Source: Gammaproteobacteria bacterium
GTDB taxonomy: Bacteria > Pseudomonadota > Gammaproteobacteria > Coxiellales > Coxiellaceae
NCBI GenBank assembly: GCA_021774015.1
Contig: JAJFJO010000012.1
Location: forward strand, 1-7,414
Length of the DNA stretch: 7,414 bases
Reading direction: 5' to 3'
Below, in pieces: positions 1-7,052 of this stretch; within the stretch, counting starts at the first letter, position 1; every line of letters starts with the position of its first letter. The translations under genes and the position numbers were made by a program. The notes beneath the pieces are model-generated. The model searched no databases and was not told the origin of the DNA. It saw only the letters and a list, made by a program, of their open reading frames with translations.

Positions 1-1949
1 AGGTGATAGAACTCAGGGGTGAGTTGATGGGCTGCAGTTTGAAAACATAAGAGCCATTGTATATTTTTAAAATCTCTGTATAAATAGGTTTTAGGTTTGA
101 TTTTTGTTAATAGGTGTTGGTAGTGAGCCATGAGATTGTGAGTGGTTTCGCCAAGCCCAAGCCACAGAGAGGTTTGTAGGGCAATAATTATTGTTTGAGG
201 CGATGTAAACTCAATATTCCAAGGGACAGCGTGGTACCCTGAAAAAAGGCGGCCTCTATAAGCAAGGCTTTTAGCAAGCCCCGTACTGGCTGTTTCAAAC
301 TCTTTTAAATTAAGTTTATAAGTGAATATGGCGCGATAGGTTTTAGTGGCTCGCACGTATTGATCTAACCATAGTTGCATGGCTGCGACACCAAACAGGG
401 CGTTACGTTGTTGATCAATATTATTTGTCTGCGCTGCGAGATTGTATGCTAATTTATAGAAGCGCATTGCATCTCTGGGTTTGTCTAATACAATCATGCT
501 TTGTGCTGCGAAAATATAGTATTCTGGTTTCGGGGTTTTTAATATGAGTGATTGAATTAAGCGGTATGCCTGCTGGCCCTTCCCCTCCCCAATAAGCTGG
601 TTGATAGTTTTAATTAAATTTGAATACGCTAATTGTTTGCTAAGTTTGTATGTTTTATTAATGCTTTGTTGAGCAAGCTTACGATCTTTGGTTGATAAAT
701 CGAGCGTTAATATTTTTCGATAGGTTTGTCGTGCGGCTATTGGTTGTTTCAATACCATCTGTATGCGCGCAATACCAAATAAAGCAATGCGTTGTAACAC
801 ACCACTATTTTCACTTTTTGCTAGCGTATAAGACTGTTTGTAGTATTGTAGAGCAGGTTTTGGTTGCTCTAATAGTGATTTACTATGAGCTGCTAGCAAG
901 TAAACAATCGCCTTTTTATGAGAGCTTAGCAGCGGCTGCACAATATGGTAGGCCTTTTTTCCCTCACCTTTATCAATATATTGTTGTGCTAGCTGTATCT
1001 GTTTTTGAAATTGAGATGTGCGATCCTTAGTTGTTGGCTCTGTTTGCTGGGTGGTTTTTTTAACGGCAGCTTGTGTTTTAATTTCCTTTTCTTTCTGTAG
1101 CGCTTTTCTTGCTGCTATTTGTTGCAGGCCCTGCTCCGCTATAGTTTTATCTTCAGTATCTAGCGGTGTGGCAAGTATTTTATGATAGGTGCTCTCTGCT
1201 AAATTAAATTCTCTGAGCGCAAGTTGCATTCGGGCTATGGCAAATAGTGCGATACGTTTGTGAGTGTCATTGCCTTCAGATTTTGCACTTTTCAGCGCTT
1301 GCTCATAGTATTGTAAAGCTTGTTTTGGTTGTTCTAATAAGGCATCTGCATGACCGGCCAGCAAGTACAGCAAAGAACTTTGATGAGTAGCAAGTAAGGG
1401 TTGGATAAGTTGCTTGGCTTTTTCTCCGTGCCCTTGTTGTATTAAGATTTTAATTCGGTTTATTTTTTCAAGGTGTTGTTCGTTTTTAGCCAGTATTTGG
1501 CTCTTTTTCAGGCCTTGTTCTGCCAGGCCTCTGTCTTTAAGGGGTAGTATGATTTTTAATAATTTTTCATAATAATATTGAGAGTTTCCACCATTTTTTA
1601 ATGCAAGTTGCATGCGAGCCATACCAAATAGCGACAACCGAATATCATCTTCAGCATAGCTATGCCTTACTAGGCGATAGGCTTTTCGATAGTAGTGATA
1701 GGCTTTTTGGGGTTGTTCTAGAGATGCGTAGTTTTCAGCAGTAAGGATTAAGACACTAAAATTTTCCTGTTCTTCTAATAGAGAGTGAAGGATGTTTAGC
1801 GCTTTTTGATGTTTTAAATGTTGGGTTAGTTCTTGTGCTTGCTTATATTGCCCCCAATACGAGTGTTGAGAAACGGCATGCGCAAAAGGGCCTACCATTA
1901 GGCATAGGAAAAACAAACTATATTGTAGCGTCTTTTTTAGTGCTCTCAC
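1..1949 (-). CDS. Exported TPR-like repeat protein, C-terminus cut by window edge
   Basis: I do not recognise this gene as a named family. The minus strand is open without a stop for 649 codons, from GTG at 1949 to the left edge. An in-frame TGA two codons upstream (1953-1955) rules out a longer form. A weak GGA (1957-1959) lies 7 nt before the GTG. The N-terminus is a clear signal peptide: basic RALKK, a hydrophobic core SLFFLCLMVG, and AHA before a likely cut after residue 25, so the protein is exported. Residues about 35-565 are predicted helical and fall into four related modules with anchors LEQP (77), LEQP (205), LEQP (360) and LDKP (488), each followed by a tyrosine-rich helix and an ALFGIAR-MQ-like helix, as in TPR/Sel1-type solenoids. 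A Lys/Gln/Thr-rich linker lies at about 285-311. After 565 the repeats stop and a different, more aromatic region begins. It could be a periplasmic scaffold, or the front half of an outer-membrane protein with a C-terminal barrel; I cannot tell which. Confidence 0.85.
   Translation of the reverse strand, partial: MRALKKTLQYSLFFLCLMVGPFAHAVSQHSYWGQYKQAQELTQHLKHQKALNILHSLLEEQENFSVLILTAENYASLEQPQKAYHYYRKAYRLVRHSYAEDDIRLSLFGMARMQLALKNGGNSQYYYEKLLKIILPLKDRGLAEQGLKKSQILAKNEQHLEKINRIKILIQQGHGEKAKQLIQPLLATHQSSLLYLLAGHADALLEQPKQALQYYEQALKSAKSEGNDTHKRIALFAIARMQLALREFNLAESTYHKILATPLDTEDKTIAEQGLQQIAARKALQKEKEIKTQAAVKKTTQQTEPTTKDRTSQFQKQIQLAQQYIDKGEGKKAYHIVQPLLSSHKKAIVYLLAAHSKSLLEQPKPALQYYKQSYTLAKSENSGVLQRIALFGIARIQMVLKQPIAARQTYRKILTLDLSTKDRKLAQQSINKTYKLSKQLAYSNLIKTINQLIGEGKGQQAYRLIQSLILKTPKPEYYIFAAQSMIVLDKPRDAMRFYKLAYNLAAQTNNIDQQRNALFGVAAMQLWLDQYVRATKTYRAIFTYKLNLKEFETASTGLAKSLAYRGRLFSGYHAVPWNIEFTSPQTIIIALQTSLWLGLGETTHNLMAHYQHLLTKIKPKTYLYRDFKNIQWLLCFQTAAHQLTPEFYH
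255..1847 (-). repeat. Four degenerate 128-residue modules inside the exported repeat protein
   Basis: Aligning the translated protein with itself gives four modules at residues about 35-160, 163-290, 316-443 and 444-565. The anchor motif LEQP/LDKP recurs at spacings of 128, 155 and 128 residues; the longer middle step is explained by a 27-residue linker. Each module has a helix ending in LIQPLL or similar, an LL-A-H/AA-S helix, the LEQP turn, ALQYY or AYHYY, then RIALFGIAR-MQL, then a TYxKIL helix and a final LAQQ/AEQG helix. The similarity is also visible in the DNA around the LEQP motif (about 845-878, 1310-1341 and 1695-1722), which suggests internal duplication rather than only convergent helix packing. 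Confidence 0.8.
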
Positions 1950-1971
1950 TATTCATTCCATGAATATGATT

Positions 1972-1996
1972 ACAACCCAGAAATTATACGGGTTGT
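1972..1996. repeat. 7-bp inverted repeat enclosing a -10 box
   Basis: ACAACCC at 1972-1978 is mirrored exactly by GGGTTGT at 1990-1996, with an 11-base centre. It sits between the end of glyS and the start of the exported repeat protein. On the minus strand no T-run follows, so it is a poor terminator for glyS. On the plus strand TTTTA follows, but no plus-strand gene ends here. Because the centre holds a perfect TATAAT on the minus strand, an operator role is possible; this is inference. Confidence 0.5.
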
Positions 1997-2011
1997 TTTA
2001 GTAAGATACCA
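1983..2011 (-). promoter_or_regulatory. Candidate promoter of the exported repeat protein
   Basis: A perfect -10 hexamer TATAAT lies at 1983-1988 on the minus strand, which would start transcription about 25 bases before the GTG codon at 1949. The -35 position at 17-bp spacing (TGGTAT, 2006-2011) is poor, and there is no extended -10 TG. If used, the promoter is weak or needs an activator. The alternative is read-through from glyS, 77 bp upstream. Confidence 0.35.
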
Positions 2012-2026
2012 GGTGTTGTGGTGTAT

Positions 2027-4096
2027 TTAAGGCAACAACGCAATATCTGCAACCTGAGTGAACAAATGGCGCAGTGATGCCAGCAGCGCTAAACGGTTTT
2101 TGCGCAACTTATCGTCATCAACCATGACCATCACCTCATCAAAAAACGAATCCACGGGCTGTTTCAGTGATGATAGTTGGGATAGCGCCTGGGTGTAGTT
2201 TGCATCACTGTATAAAGTGAGTACTTCATCACGATGTTTATCGAGTAGCTCGGCTAATGTTTTTTCAGCTCCAGGCTCCAATAAGCTCGCGTTAGTTTTA
2301 TTTGGGATGCTATCTTGAGTCTTCTTCAAGATATTAGAGACGCGTTTGTTCGCAGCAGCTAAGGCGCTAGCTTCAGGGAGCTCTTGAAACTGCCTAACTG
2401 CTTGAACACGGTGATGGAAGTCTAGAGGTTCTGTTGGGCTGCAGGCCAGTACTGCTTCAAACACTTCAGGGATAACATTCTGTTCCAAATACCAAAACTT
2501 TAAGCGGTGCATAATGAAGTCGAATGCTTGTTGGGTAACCTCCTGGTTAGGCAAAGGCGTTTTAAACAAGCTTTTTGCCTTATCTAGTAGTTTCACTAAA
2601 TTTAAAGGGATATTTTTTTCAATGAGCAAACGAAAAATACCTTGAGCTGCGCGGCGTAAAGCAAAGGGATCTTTTTCGCCAGTTGGGATTAAGTTAACGC
2701 CCAAAATACCAACTAGAGTATCTAAACGATCGGCAAGTGCAATGATGCCGCCTGTTGTTGTGGCCGGCAGTTGGTCGCCGGAAAAGCGTGGTAAATAGTG
2801 TTCTTGTAAAGCTTGTGCACATTCTTTGGGTTCATTGTCGTTGAGCGCATAGTAGTGGCCCATGATGCCTTGCAGGCTTGGAAATTCACACACCATCTCA
2901 GAAACTAAATCACATTTACATAATTGCCCTGCACGTTTAGCAAGAGCTGTGTCAGCATCCATTTGTTTTGCAATGTGGGTGGCGAGTTGGCTGACACGTT
3001 TTGCTTTATCACCAATGCTACCAAGTTTTTGTTGAAACACGATATTGTCTAAACGAGGCAGATGACTTTCTAAAGTGTGTTTTTTATCTTGGTTATAGAA
3101 AAACGCGGCGTCGGATAGCCGAGCACGAATGACTCTTTCATTACCTTTGATAACGGTTTCTGGCTCTTTGCTTTCAATGTTACTAACCAATAAAAATTGA
3201 GACAGTAAGTCGCCTGTATCGTTTTCTAATGCAAAACATTTTTGATGAGATTGCATCGACATAATTAATGCTTCTTTAGGAACACCTAAAAAGTCTTGAT
3301 CAAATTTACCTTTAAGTACAACAGGCCACTCTACTAAGGAGGTTACCTCATCAAGTAGGCTTTCATCCATAATAGCATGTTGATTGCTTTCAAGGGCCTG
3401 TTCGATTTGTTTTTGGATAAGGTTTCTTCGAGTCGTAAAATCAGCGACCACCTTACCCTGGGTATATAGGATTTGGTTATATTCTTTAGGGCTGGGAATG
3501 GATATTGCTTCTGGGTGGTGGAAGCGATGTCCAAATGTATCGCGCGTGGTTTTGATACCGAGAATTTCAGCATCAATGAGCTCTTCGCCAAATAACATGA
3601 TGACCCAGTGGACTGGTCGAATAAACGTGACGCTTTTATTTCCCCATCGCATTGGTTTGGGAATGGGGAGTTTTTTAATGACGTGACCGACTAATTCTGG
3701 CAGTAGGTCTGCTGTATTAATACCGGGTTGTTCGATAACGCAGCAAACGCGTTCGCCCTTATCCGTGACTTTACGCTCGAGCTGGTCGACAGTAACATTG
3801 CACGATTTAGCAAATCCCATGCATGCTAATGTGGGGGTGCCGCTGGAATCAAATGCTTTATCGACACTAGGGCCAAGGCGTTCGATTTTGCTGGGAGGCT
3901 GCATATCAATCAAATCAGGGATTAAAATAGCGAGTCGGCGAGGAGTTGCAAACGTTTGAATGTTTTGATGAGGCAACTCTGCTTTGTTGAGTTCTTCCTT
4001 AAAAAGGCGGGTCAATGCATTCGATAATTTTAATAACGCACTGGAAGGTAGCTCTTCACAACCGAGCTCTAATAAAAAATCTTTGGAGTTATTCAT
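2027..4096 (-). CDS. glyS: Glycyl-tRNA synthetase beta subunit
   Basis: This is the beta subunit of the alpha2-beta2 bacterial glycyl-tRNA synthetase, which works in the cytoplasm with GlyQ to charge tRNA-Gly; the beta chain mainly binds tRNA. The frame is open to 4171, but I start at ATG 4096. This start gives exactly 689 residues, as in E. coli, begins MNNSKDFLLELGCEELP like the family, and is preceded by GGAGG (4106-4110) 9 nt upstream. Family landmarks in order: ELGCEELP (10-17), TPRRLAIL (51-58), PMRWGN-FIRPVHW (148-164), GHRFHHP (189-195), MSMQSHQKCF (279-288), RLSDAAFFYNQD (326-337), an HD-like helical region with KCDLVSEMVCEFPSLQG (394-410), ALADRLDTLVG (453-463), KDPFALRRAAQGI (475-487), and a C-terminal anticodon-binding region ending FFDEVMVMVDDDKLRKNRLALL (651-672). 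It overlaps glyQ by 8 bp and is surely cotranscribed with it. No defects are visible. Confidence 0.98.
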   Translation of the reverse strand: MNNSKDFLLELGCEELPSSALLKLSNALTRLFKEELNKAELPHQNIQTFATPRRLAILIPDLIDMQPPSKIERLGPSVDKAFDSSGTPTLACMGFAKSCNVTVDQLERKVTDKGERVCCVIEQPGINTADLLPELVGHVIKKLPIPKPMRWGNKSVTFIRPVHWVIMLFGEELIDAEILGIKTTRDTFGHRFHHPEAISIPSPKEYNQILYTQGKVVADFTTRRNLIQKQIEQALESNQHAIMDESLLDEVTSLVEWPVVLKGKFDQDFLGVPKEALIMSMQSHQKCFALENDTGDLLSQFLLVSNIESKEPETVIKGNERVIRARLSDAAFFYNQDKKHTLESHLPRLDNIVFQQKLGSIGDKAKRVSQLATHIAKQMDADTALAKRAGQLCKCDLVSEMVCEFPSLQGIMGHYYALNDNEPKECAQALQEHYLPRFSGDQLPATTTGGIIALADRLDTLVGILGVNLIPTGEKDPFALRRAAQGIFRLLIEKNIPLNLVKLLDKAKSLFKTPLPNQEVTQQAFDFIMHRLKFWYLEQNVIPEVFEAVLACSPTEPLDFHHRVQAVRQFQELPEASALAAANKRVSNILKKTQDSIPNKTNASLLEPGAEKTLAELLDKHRDEVLTLYSDANYTQALSQLSSLKQPVDSFFDEVMVMVDDDKLRKNRLALLASLRHLFTQVADIALLP

Positions 4097-5000
4097 TGAC
4101 TGTGGCCTCCATGTTATTGGCCATTGGGAACCCGAGTTTTTCTCGTGCCTCATAATATTCTTGTGCGACAATATAAGCGAGCTTACGAACCCGTAAAATA
4201 TAGCGCTGACGTTCAGTTACAGATATTGCCTGGCGCGCATCGAGTAGATTAAATGTATGCGATGCTTTTAATACCATTTCATATGCGGGTAATGGTAGGT
4301 TTAAGTCCACTAGGCGCTGGGCTTCGTGTTCATACATATCAAAATGTTTAAATAGTTCTTTAATATTCGCGTGTTCAAAATTAAAGGCGGACATTTCTAC
4401 TTCGTTTTGATGAAACACATCGCGATAGGTGATGGTGCCAGCGGCAGATTCTGTCCAGACCAGATCAAATAAACTATCGACGCCTTGGATAAACATCGCT
4501 AAACGTTCAAGTCCATAGGTGATCTCACCCGTAACGGGCTTGCACGGCAATCCACCGACTTGCTGGAAATAAGTAAACTGCGTGATCTCCATACCATCTT
4601 GCCAGACTTCCCAGCCTAACCCCCATGATCCAAGCGTTGGGGATTCCCAGTTATCTTCAACAAAGCGGATGTCATGTAGTAGAGGGTCCACCCCCAATGT
4701 TTTTAAGGAGTTGAGATAGAGCTCTTGAATATTGTCTGGTGAAGGCTTCAAAACCACTTGGAGTTGATAGTAGTGTTGCACGCGGTTGGGGTTGTCACCA
4801 TAACGGCCATCCGTAGGGCGGCGTGATGGTTGGACATAGGCTGCCTGCCAGGGCTCTGGTCCAATGGCGCGCAGAAAGGTGGCAGGATGGAAGGTGCCTG
4901 CACCGACTTCTATATCAAGTGGTTGTAAAATAGCGCAGCCCTGCTCTGCCCAGTAACGTTGCAAGGTAAGAATCATGTCTTGAAAGCTGAGTTTTTCCAC
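4089..5000 (-). CDS. glyQ: Glycyl-tRNA synthetase alpha subunit
   Basis: This is the catalytic alpha subunit of the heterotetrameric class II glycyl-tRNA synthetase, which activates glycine with ATP and transfers it to tRNA-Gly in the cytoplasm. At 303 residues it has the usual family length. Visible landmarks: QPLDIEVGAGTFHPATFLRA (26-45), the motif 2 region AYVQPSRRPTDGRYG (54-68), PSPDNIQELYL (87-97), FVEDNWESPTLGSWGLGWEVW (113-133), and motif 3 GEITYGLERLAM (158-169). The end, VTERQRYILRVRKLA then AREKLGFPM, is also typical. The start is GTG at 5000: no in-frame ATG lies upstream, the ATG at 5005 is out of frame, and only a weak ribosome site (AGG) is visible. The stop overlaps the start of glyS by 8 bp (ATGAATAA), so the two subunits are probably translationally coupled for equal synthesis. 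Confidence 0.97.
   Translation of the reverse strand: MEKLSFQDMILTLQRYWAEQGCAILQPLDIEVGAGTFHPATFLRAIGPEPWQAAYVQPSRRPTDGRYGDNPNRVQHYYQLQVVLKPSPDNIQELYLNSLKTLGVDPLLHDIRFVEDNWESPTLGSWGLGWEVWQDGMEITQFTYFQQVGGLPCKPVTGEITYGLERLAMFIQGVDSLFDLVWTESAAGTITYRDVFHQNEVEMSAFNFEHANIKELFKHFDMYEHEAQRLVDLNLPLPAYEMVLKASHTFNLLDARQAISVTERQRYILRVRKLAYIVAQEYYEAREKLGFPMANNMEATVNE
4106..4110 (-). promoter_or_regulatory. Ribosome binding site that fixes the glyS start
   Basis: GGAGG on the minus strand lies 9 nt before ATG 4096, inside the last codons of glyQ. It supports this ATG over upstream in-frame starts as far as 4171, which would add 25 residues absent from known GlyS proteins. Confidence 0.75.
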
Positions 5001-5035
5001 GGCATTTGGCCTATCGATTATGACTAAAGGAGGGT

Positions 5036-5065
5036 ATTGTAGCTTAGCGGTTGGGGGACTGCTAT
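5036..5065 (-). promoter_or_regulatory. Candidate promoter of glyQS
   Basis: On the minus strand TACAAT (5036-5041) matches the sigma-70 -10 box in 5 of 6 positions. ATAGCA (5060-5065) at 18-bp spacing is a weak -35. Transcription would start about 30 bases before the GTG of glyQ. No leader structure such as a T-box is visible. Confidence 0.35.
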
Positions 5066-5143
5066 AGGTTTATAGAGATGCTTTGCAGATGGATTTATTA
5101 TTTCTGAATTACCAGCGATTTTAGCACTTATGTAAGATTACCT

Positions 5144-5170
5144 CGCAGACATTGCTACATAATGTCTGCG
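5144..5170 (-). terminator. Perfect 10-bp hairpin after the DsbA-like gene
   Basis: CGCAGACATT (5144-5153) and AATGTCTGCG (5161-5170) are exact inverted copies around a 7-base loop. On the minus strand the hairpin begins 18 nt after the stop codon of the DsbA-like gene and lies before glyQ. The sequence after it (AGGTAATCTTAC) has no U-run, so it is not a textbook Rho-independent terminator. It may be a weak terminator, a 3'-end protecting stem, or a protein site. Confidence 0.5.
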
Positions 5171-5188
5171 GGTATCTACATTGTTTTT

Positions 5189-5965
5189 CTAGCTATTTAC
5201 TGCATTAATCTGCTTTTGCATATTTTCTTGAGTAGTTGCGCCAGGAATAAAGCGGAACTGCGTCAAGCCTTCGTTTGCTACGATAAAAGCAGGCGTTCCC
5301 ATCAGTTTAAGCTTTTGCGCTAACTTAAAGTTATCGCGAATTTGCTGGCCAACCGCTTGAGACTTCATATCTTTCTGTAGCTGTTTGATGTTAAGCCCTA
5401 CTTTTTTAGCGATAGCAATCACTTTAACTTTTGTTAGTGGGTTGCCTGCAGCTAATAATGCATCGTGGAACTCAAAATATTTGCCTTGTTTCACAGCAGC
5501 TAATGCAGCTTTGGCTGCAAACTGTGAGTTAGCACCAAAAATAGGAAGTTCTTTGAAAATCACCTTTACGTTTTTATCATTTTTCACCACTTTTTGCACG
5601 ATGCTACCCATAGTTTTACAGTGACCACATTGGTAGTCAAAAAATTCAACAATAATGGCTTTGCCGTTTGGGTTGCCGATGGATGGTGACGCGGCATCTT
5701 TAAATAATTGTTGTTTGTTTTGTGAAATAGCGGCTACTGATTGTTGCTGCGCTTTTTGCATTTGCTCCATTTGTAGCTTTTGAGACGCTTCAACTAACAC
5801 TTCAGGGTTTTTCACAAGGTAGTTGCGAATAATGGTGTGTAGCTGTTGCACTTGCTCAGGTGTGAATGAATTGGTTTTTTGTGCTGAGTTGTTAGAGGCG
5901 GCGAAAGCAGAAATGCTTAAAGCGCTAGCCATAGCAGCACCGATTAAAATGTGTCGTAATTTCAC
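5189..5965 (-). CDS. Periplasmic DsbA-family thiol:disulfide oxidoreductase (Com1/DsbA2-like)
   Basis: This is an exported thioredoxin-fold enzyme that makes or reshuffles disulfide bonds in envelope proteins. Residues 1-22 form a signal peptide (MKLRHILIG, an alanine-rich core, AFA before the cut). Residues about 34-90 are helical and glutamine-rich (FTPEQVQQLHTIIRNYLVKNPEVLVEA), matching the N-terminal dimerisation segment of DsbA2/DsbC-like proteins. The thioredoxin part begins near 101, with VEFFDYQCGHC; the catalytic pair is C113-GH-C116. FKELPIFG (137-144) and the cis-proline loop GTPAF (223-227) follow, then FIPGATTQENM. From memory, the closest match in pattern is Com1 of Coxiella and DsbA2 of Legionella; the subfamily is an inference and needs a search. 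The GTG start at 5965 is chosen because it gives the full signal peptide and has AAGGA (5973-5977) 7 nt upstream. A promoter candidate and a hairpin on either side suggest a single-gene unit. Confidence 0.93.
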   Translation of the reverse strand: MKLRHILIGAAMASALSISAFAASNNSAQKTNSFTPEQVQQLHTIIRNYLVKNPEVLVEASQKLQMEQMQKAQQQSVAAISQNKQQLFKDAASPSIGNPNGKAIIVEFFDYQCGHCKTMGSIVQKVVKNDKNVKVIFKELPIFGANSQFAAKAALAAVKQGKYFEFHDALLAAGNPLTKVKVIAIAKKVGLNIKQLQKDMKSQAVGQQIRDNFKLAQKLKLMGTPAFIVANEGLTQFRFIPGATTQENMQKQINAVNS

Positions 5966-5972
5966 AGTTATG

Positions 5973-5977
5973 TCCTT
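5973..5977 (-). promoter_or_regulatory. Ribosome binding site supporting a GTG start
   Basis: AAGGA on the minus strand lies 7 nt before GTG 5965. The next in-frame ATG (residue 12) falls inside the signal peptide, so the GTG is the likely start of the DsbA-like gene. Confidence 0.7.
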
Positions 5978-6010
5978 TTTGCAATTAGTGGATTTATTGG
6001 TTAAGTGATT

Positions 6011-6039
6011 ACTATACTCGTTTCTTGTGGGTGATTCTA
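6011..6039 (-). promoter_or_regulatory. Candidate promoter of the DsbA-like gene
   Basis: On the minus strand TATAGT (6011-6016) matches the -10 box in 5 of 6 positions. TAGAAT (6034-6039) lies at an ideal 17-bp spacing but matches the -35 consensus in only 3 of 6. The predicted leader is about 40 bases. I saw no sigma-32-type promoter (CTTGAA with CCCCAT) here. Confidence 0.42.
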
Positions 6040-6087
6040 GGTGTGTTCAGATAATCAGGGAGTAGAGGGGATGAAATATTATCGGTA

Positions 6088-6109
6088 GGCGAGCCTGAAG
6101 TGGCTCGCC
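6088..6109 (-). terminator. GC-rich hairpin after rpoH
   Basis: GGCGAGCC (6088-6095) and GGCTCGCC (6102-6109) pair over 8 bp around a 6-base loop, starting 18 nt after the rpoH stop on the minus strand. The stem is strong, but the following bases (TACCGATAATATTT) hold only a broken T-rich stretch. It is the likely end of the rpoH transcript, though not a canonical U-tailed terminator. Confidence 0.6.
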
Positions 6110-6127
6110 CTCGCTTAAACTATGGAA

Positions 6128-6985
6128 TCAGGCAGCAATCGCTTCGCGCAGTTTACCCATGGCTACTTTTTCGATTTGGCGGATACGCTCAGCAGATACA
6201 CTGTATTTGGCAGCAAGATCATGCAAAGTTTGTTTTTTTTCACTCAACCAACGTGCTTTTAAAATATCTTGGCTGCGCTCGTCAAGGTGTTGCATGGCAC
6301 CATAAAGTTGTTCTTCTTGATCGTTGGCCCACTCAGATTGTTCTAAAACTGTGGAAGGGTTATTCGATTTATCTTCAAGATAATGTGCCGGAGCATTCCA
6401 CCCTAATGAAGGTTGGTCATCGTCATCATAACCATCGAAAGAAGCATCTGTACTTCTTAGGCGCGCTTCCATTTGGCGGACATCTTTAATTGATACCTTA
6501 AGCTCGTCTGCCATCATGTTGGCCTCACTTTCACTTAGCCAGCCTAGTTTTTTAGACATTTTGCGCAGGTTAAAAAATAATTTTCGTTGAGCCTTGGTCG
6601 TTGCAATTTTAACGATGCGCCAGTTACGCAGAATATATTCATGCATTTCAGCGCGCACCCAATGAATGGCAAAAGAGACTAAGCGCACACCAACAGCTGG
6701 GTCGAAACGTTTAACCGCCTTCATCAACCCAATATTACCTTCCTGAATTAGGTCTGCCATCGGTAAGCCGTAGCCGTTATAACCGCGAGCGACGCGAATA
6801 ACGAAACGCAGGTGCGATAGAATTAAACGCCTGGCTGCCTCAATGTCGTTGTGGTCACGCAAACGAGTTGCCAATTCGGTTTCTTCTTCCTGGGTGAGTA
6901 AAGGAATTGTGTTGGCCCAGTGAATATAAGACCCTAAACTGCCTACTGAAAGGGGGTTGTTTACAAGTGCTAAGTCGTTGCTCAT
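6128..6985 (-). CDS. rpoH: RNA polymerase heat-shock sigma factor sigma-32
   Basis: This is the alternative sigma factor that directs RNA polymerase to heat-shock promoters (chaperones and proteases). It has 285 residues against 284 in E. coli. Region 2 covers about 49-125: ARRLILSHLRFVIRVARGYNG (region 2.1, where FtsH and chaperone control acts in E. coli), LPMADLIQEGNIGLMKAVKRFDP (core binding) and RLVSFAIHWVRAEMHEYILRNW (-10 recognition). The diagnostic RpoH box QRKLFFNLR is at 133-141. An acidic stretch DGYDDDD (184-190) follows. Region 4 holds LDERSQDILKARWL (234-247) and the -35-binding helix-turn-helix TLHDLAAKYSVSAERIRQIE (253-272). The start is ATG 6985 with GGAG (6996-6999) 10 nt upstream. 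It is followed by a hairpin and then the DsbA-like gene 162 bp downstream. A CIRCE operator overlaps its probable promoter, pointing to HrcA repression. No key motif is missing. Confidence 0.98.
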   Translation of the reverse strand: MSNDLALVNNPLSVGSLGSYIHWANTIPLLTQEEETELATRLRDHNDIEAARRLILSHLRFVIRVARGYNGYGLPMADLIQEGNIGLMKAVKRFDPAVGVRLVSFAIHWVRAEMHEYILRNWRIVKIATTKAQRKLFFNLRKMSKKLGWLSESEANMMADELKVSIKDVRQMEARLRSTDASFDGYDDDDQPSLGWNAPAHYLEDKSNNPSTVLEQSEWANDQEEQLYGAMQHLDERSQDILKARWLSEKKQTLHDLAAKYSVSAERIRQIEKVAMGKLREAIAA

Positions 6986-7052
6986 TATGTATCTACTCCG
7001 ACAATATGTCTTTTAGTGTTGGGTTGATAGTTTAATGCTAGTAATTAGGGTT

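Noticed and set aside
692..1030. Plus-strand open frame of 112 codons
   Set aside because: It lies wholly antisense to the exported repeat protein, whose frame is continuous and shows repeated modules. The plus-strand peptide has no recognisable features and no good ribosome site.
3384..3959. Plus-strand open frames opposite glyS
   Set aside because: They are shadows of a strongly conserved gene, with no family resemblance of their own.
4097..4171. Longer glyS reading from 4171 with 25 extra residues
   Set aside because: The extension overlaps glyQ out of frame and does not resemble GlyS. ATG 4096 has GGAGG upstream and yields the standard 689 residues.
5026..5034. Strong Shine-Dalgarno-like AAAGGAGGG on the plus strand
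   Set aside because: No open frame follows; the nearest possible start, TTG, is directly followed by a stop.
5001..5188. T-box or glycine riboswitch ahead of glyQS
   Set aside because: No specifier hairpin, T-box sequence or glycine aptamer core is visible, and the predicted leader is only about 30 bases.
6100..6489. Plus-strand open frame opposite rpoH
   Set aside because: It is antisense to the conserved region 3-4 of sigma-32 and has no recognisable protein features.
6900..7046. E. coli-like rpoH RNA thermosensor
   Set aside because: The only leader stem I can see near the ribosome site is a 4-bp GACA/TGTC hairpin (7000-7010), which does not cover GGAG. I cannot fold the coding part reliably by eye, so no thermosensor is claimed.
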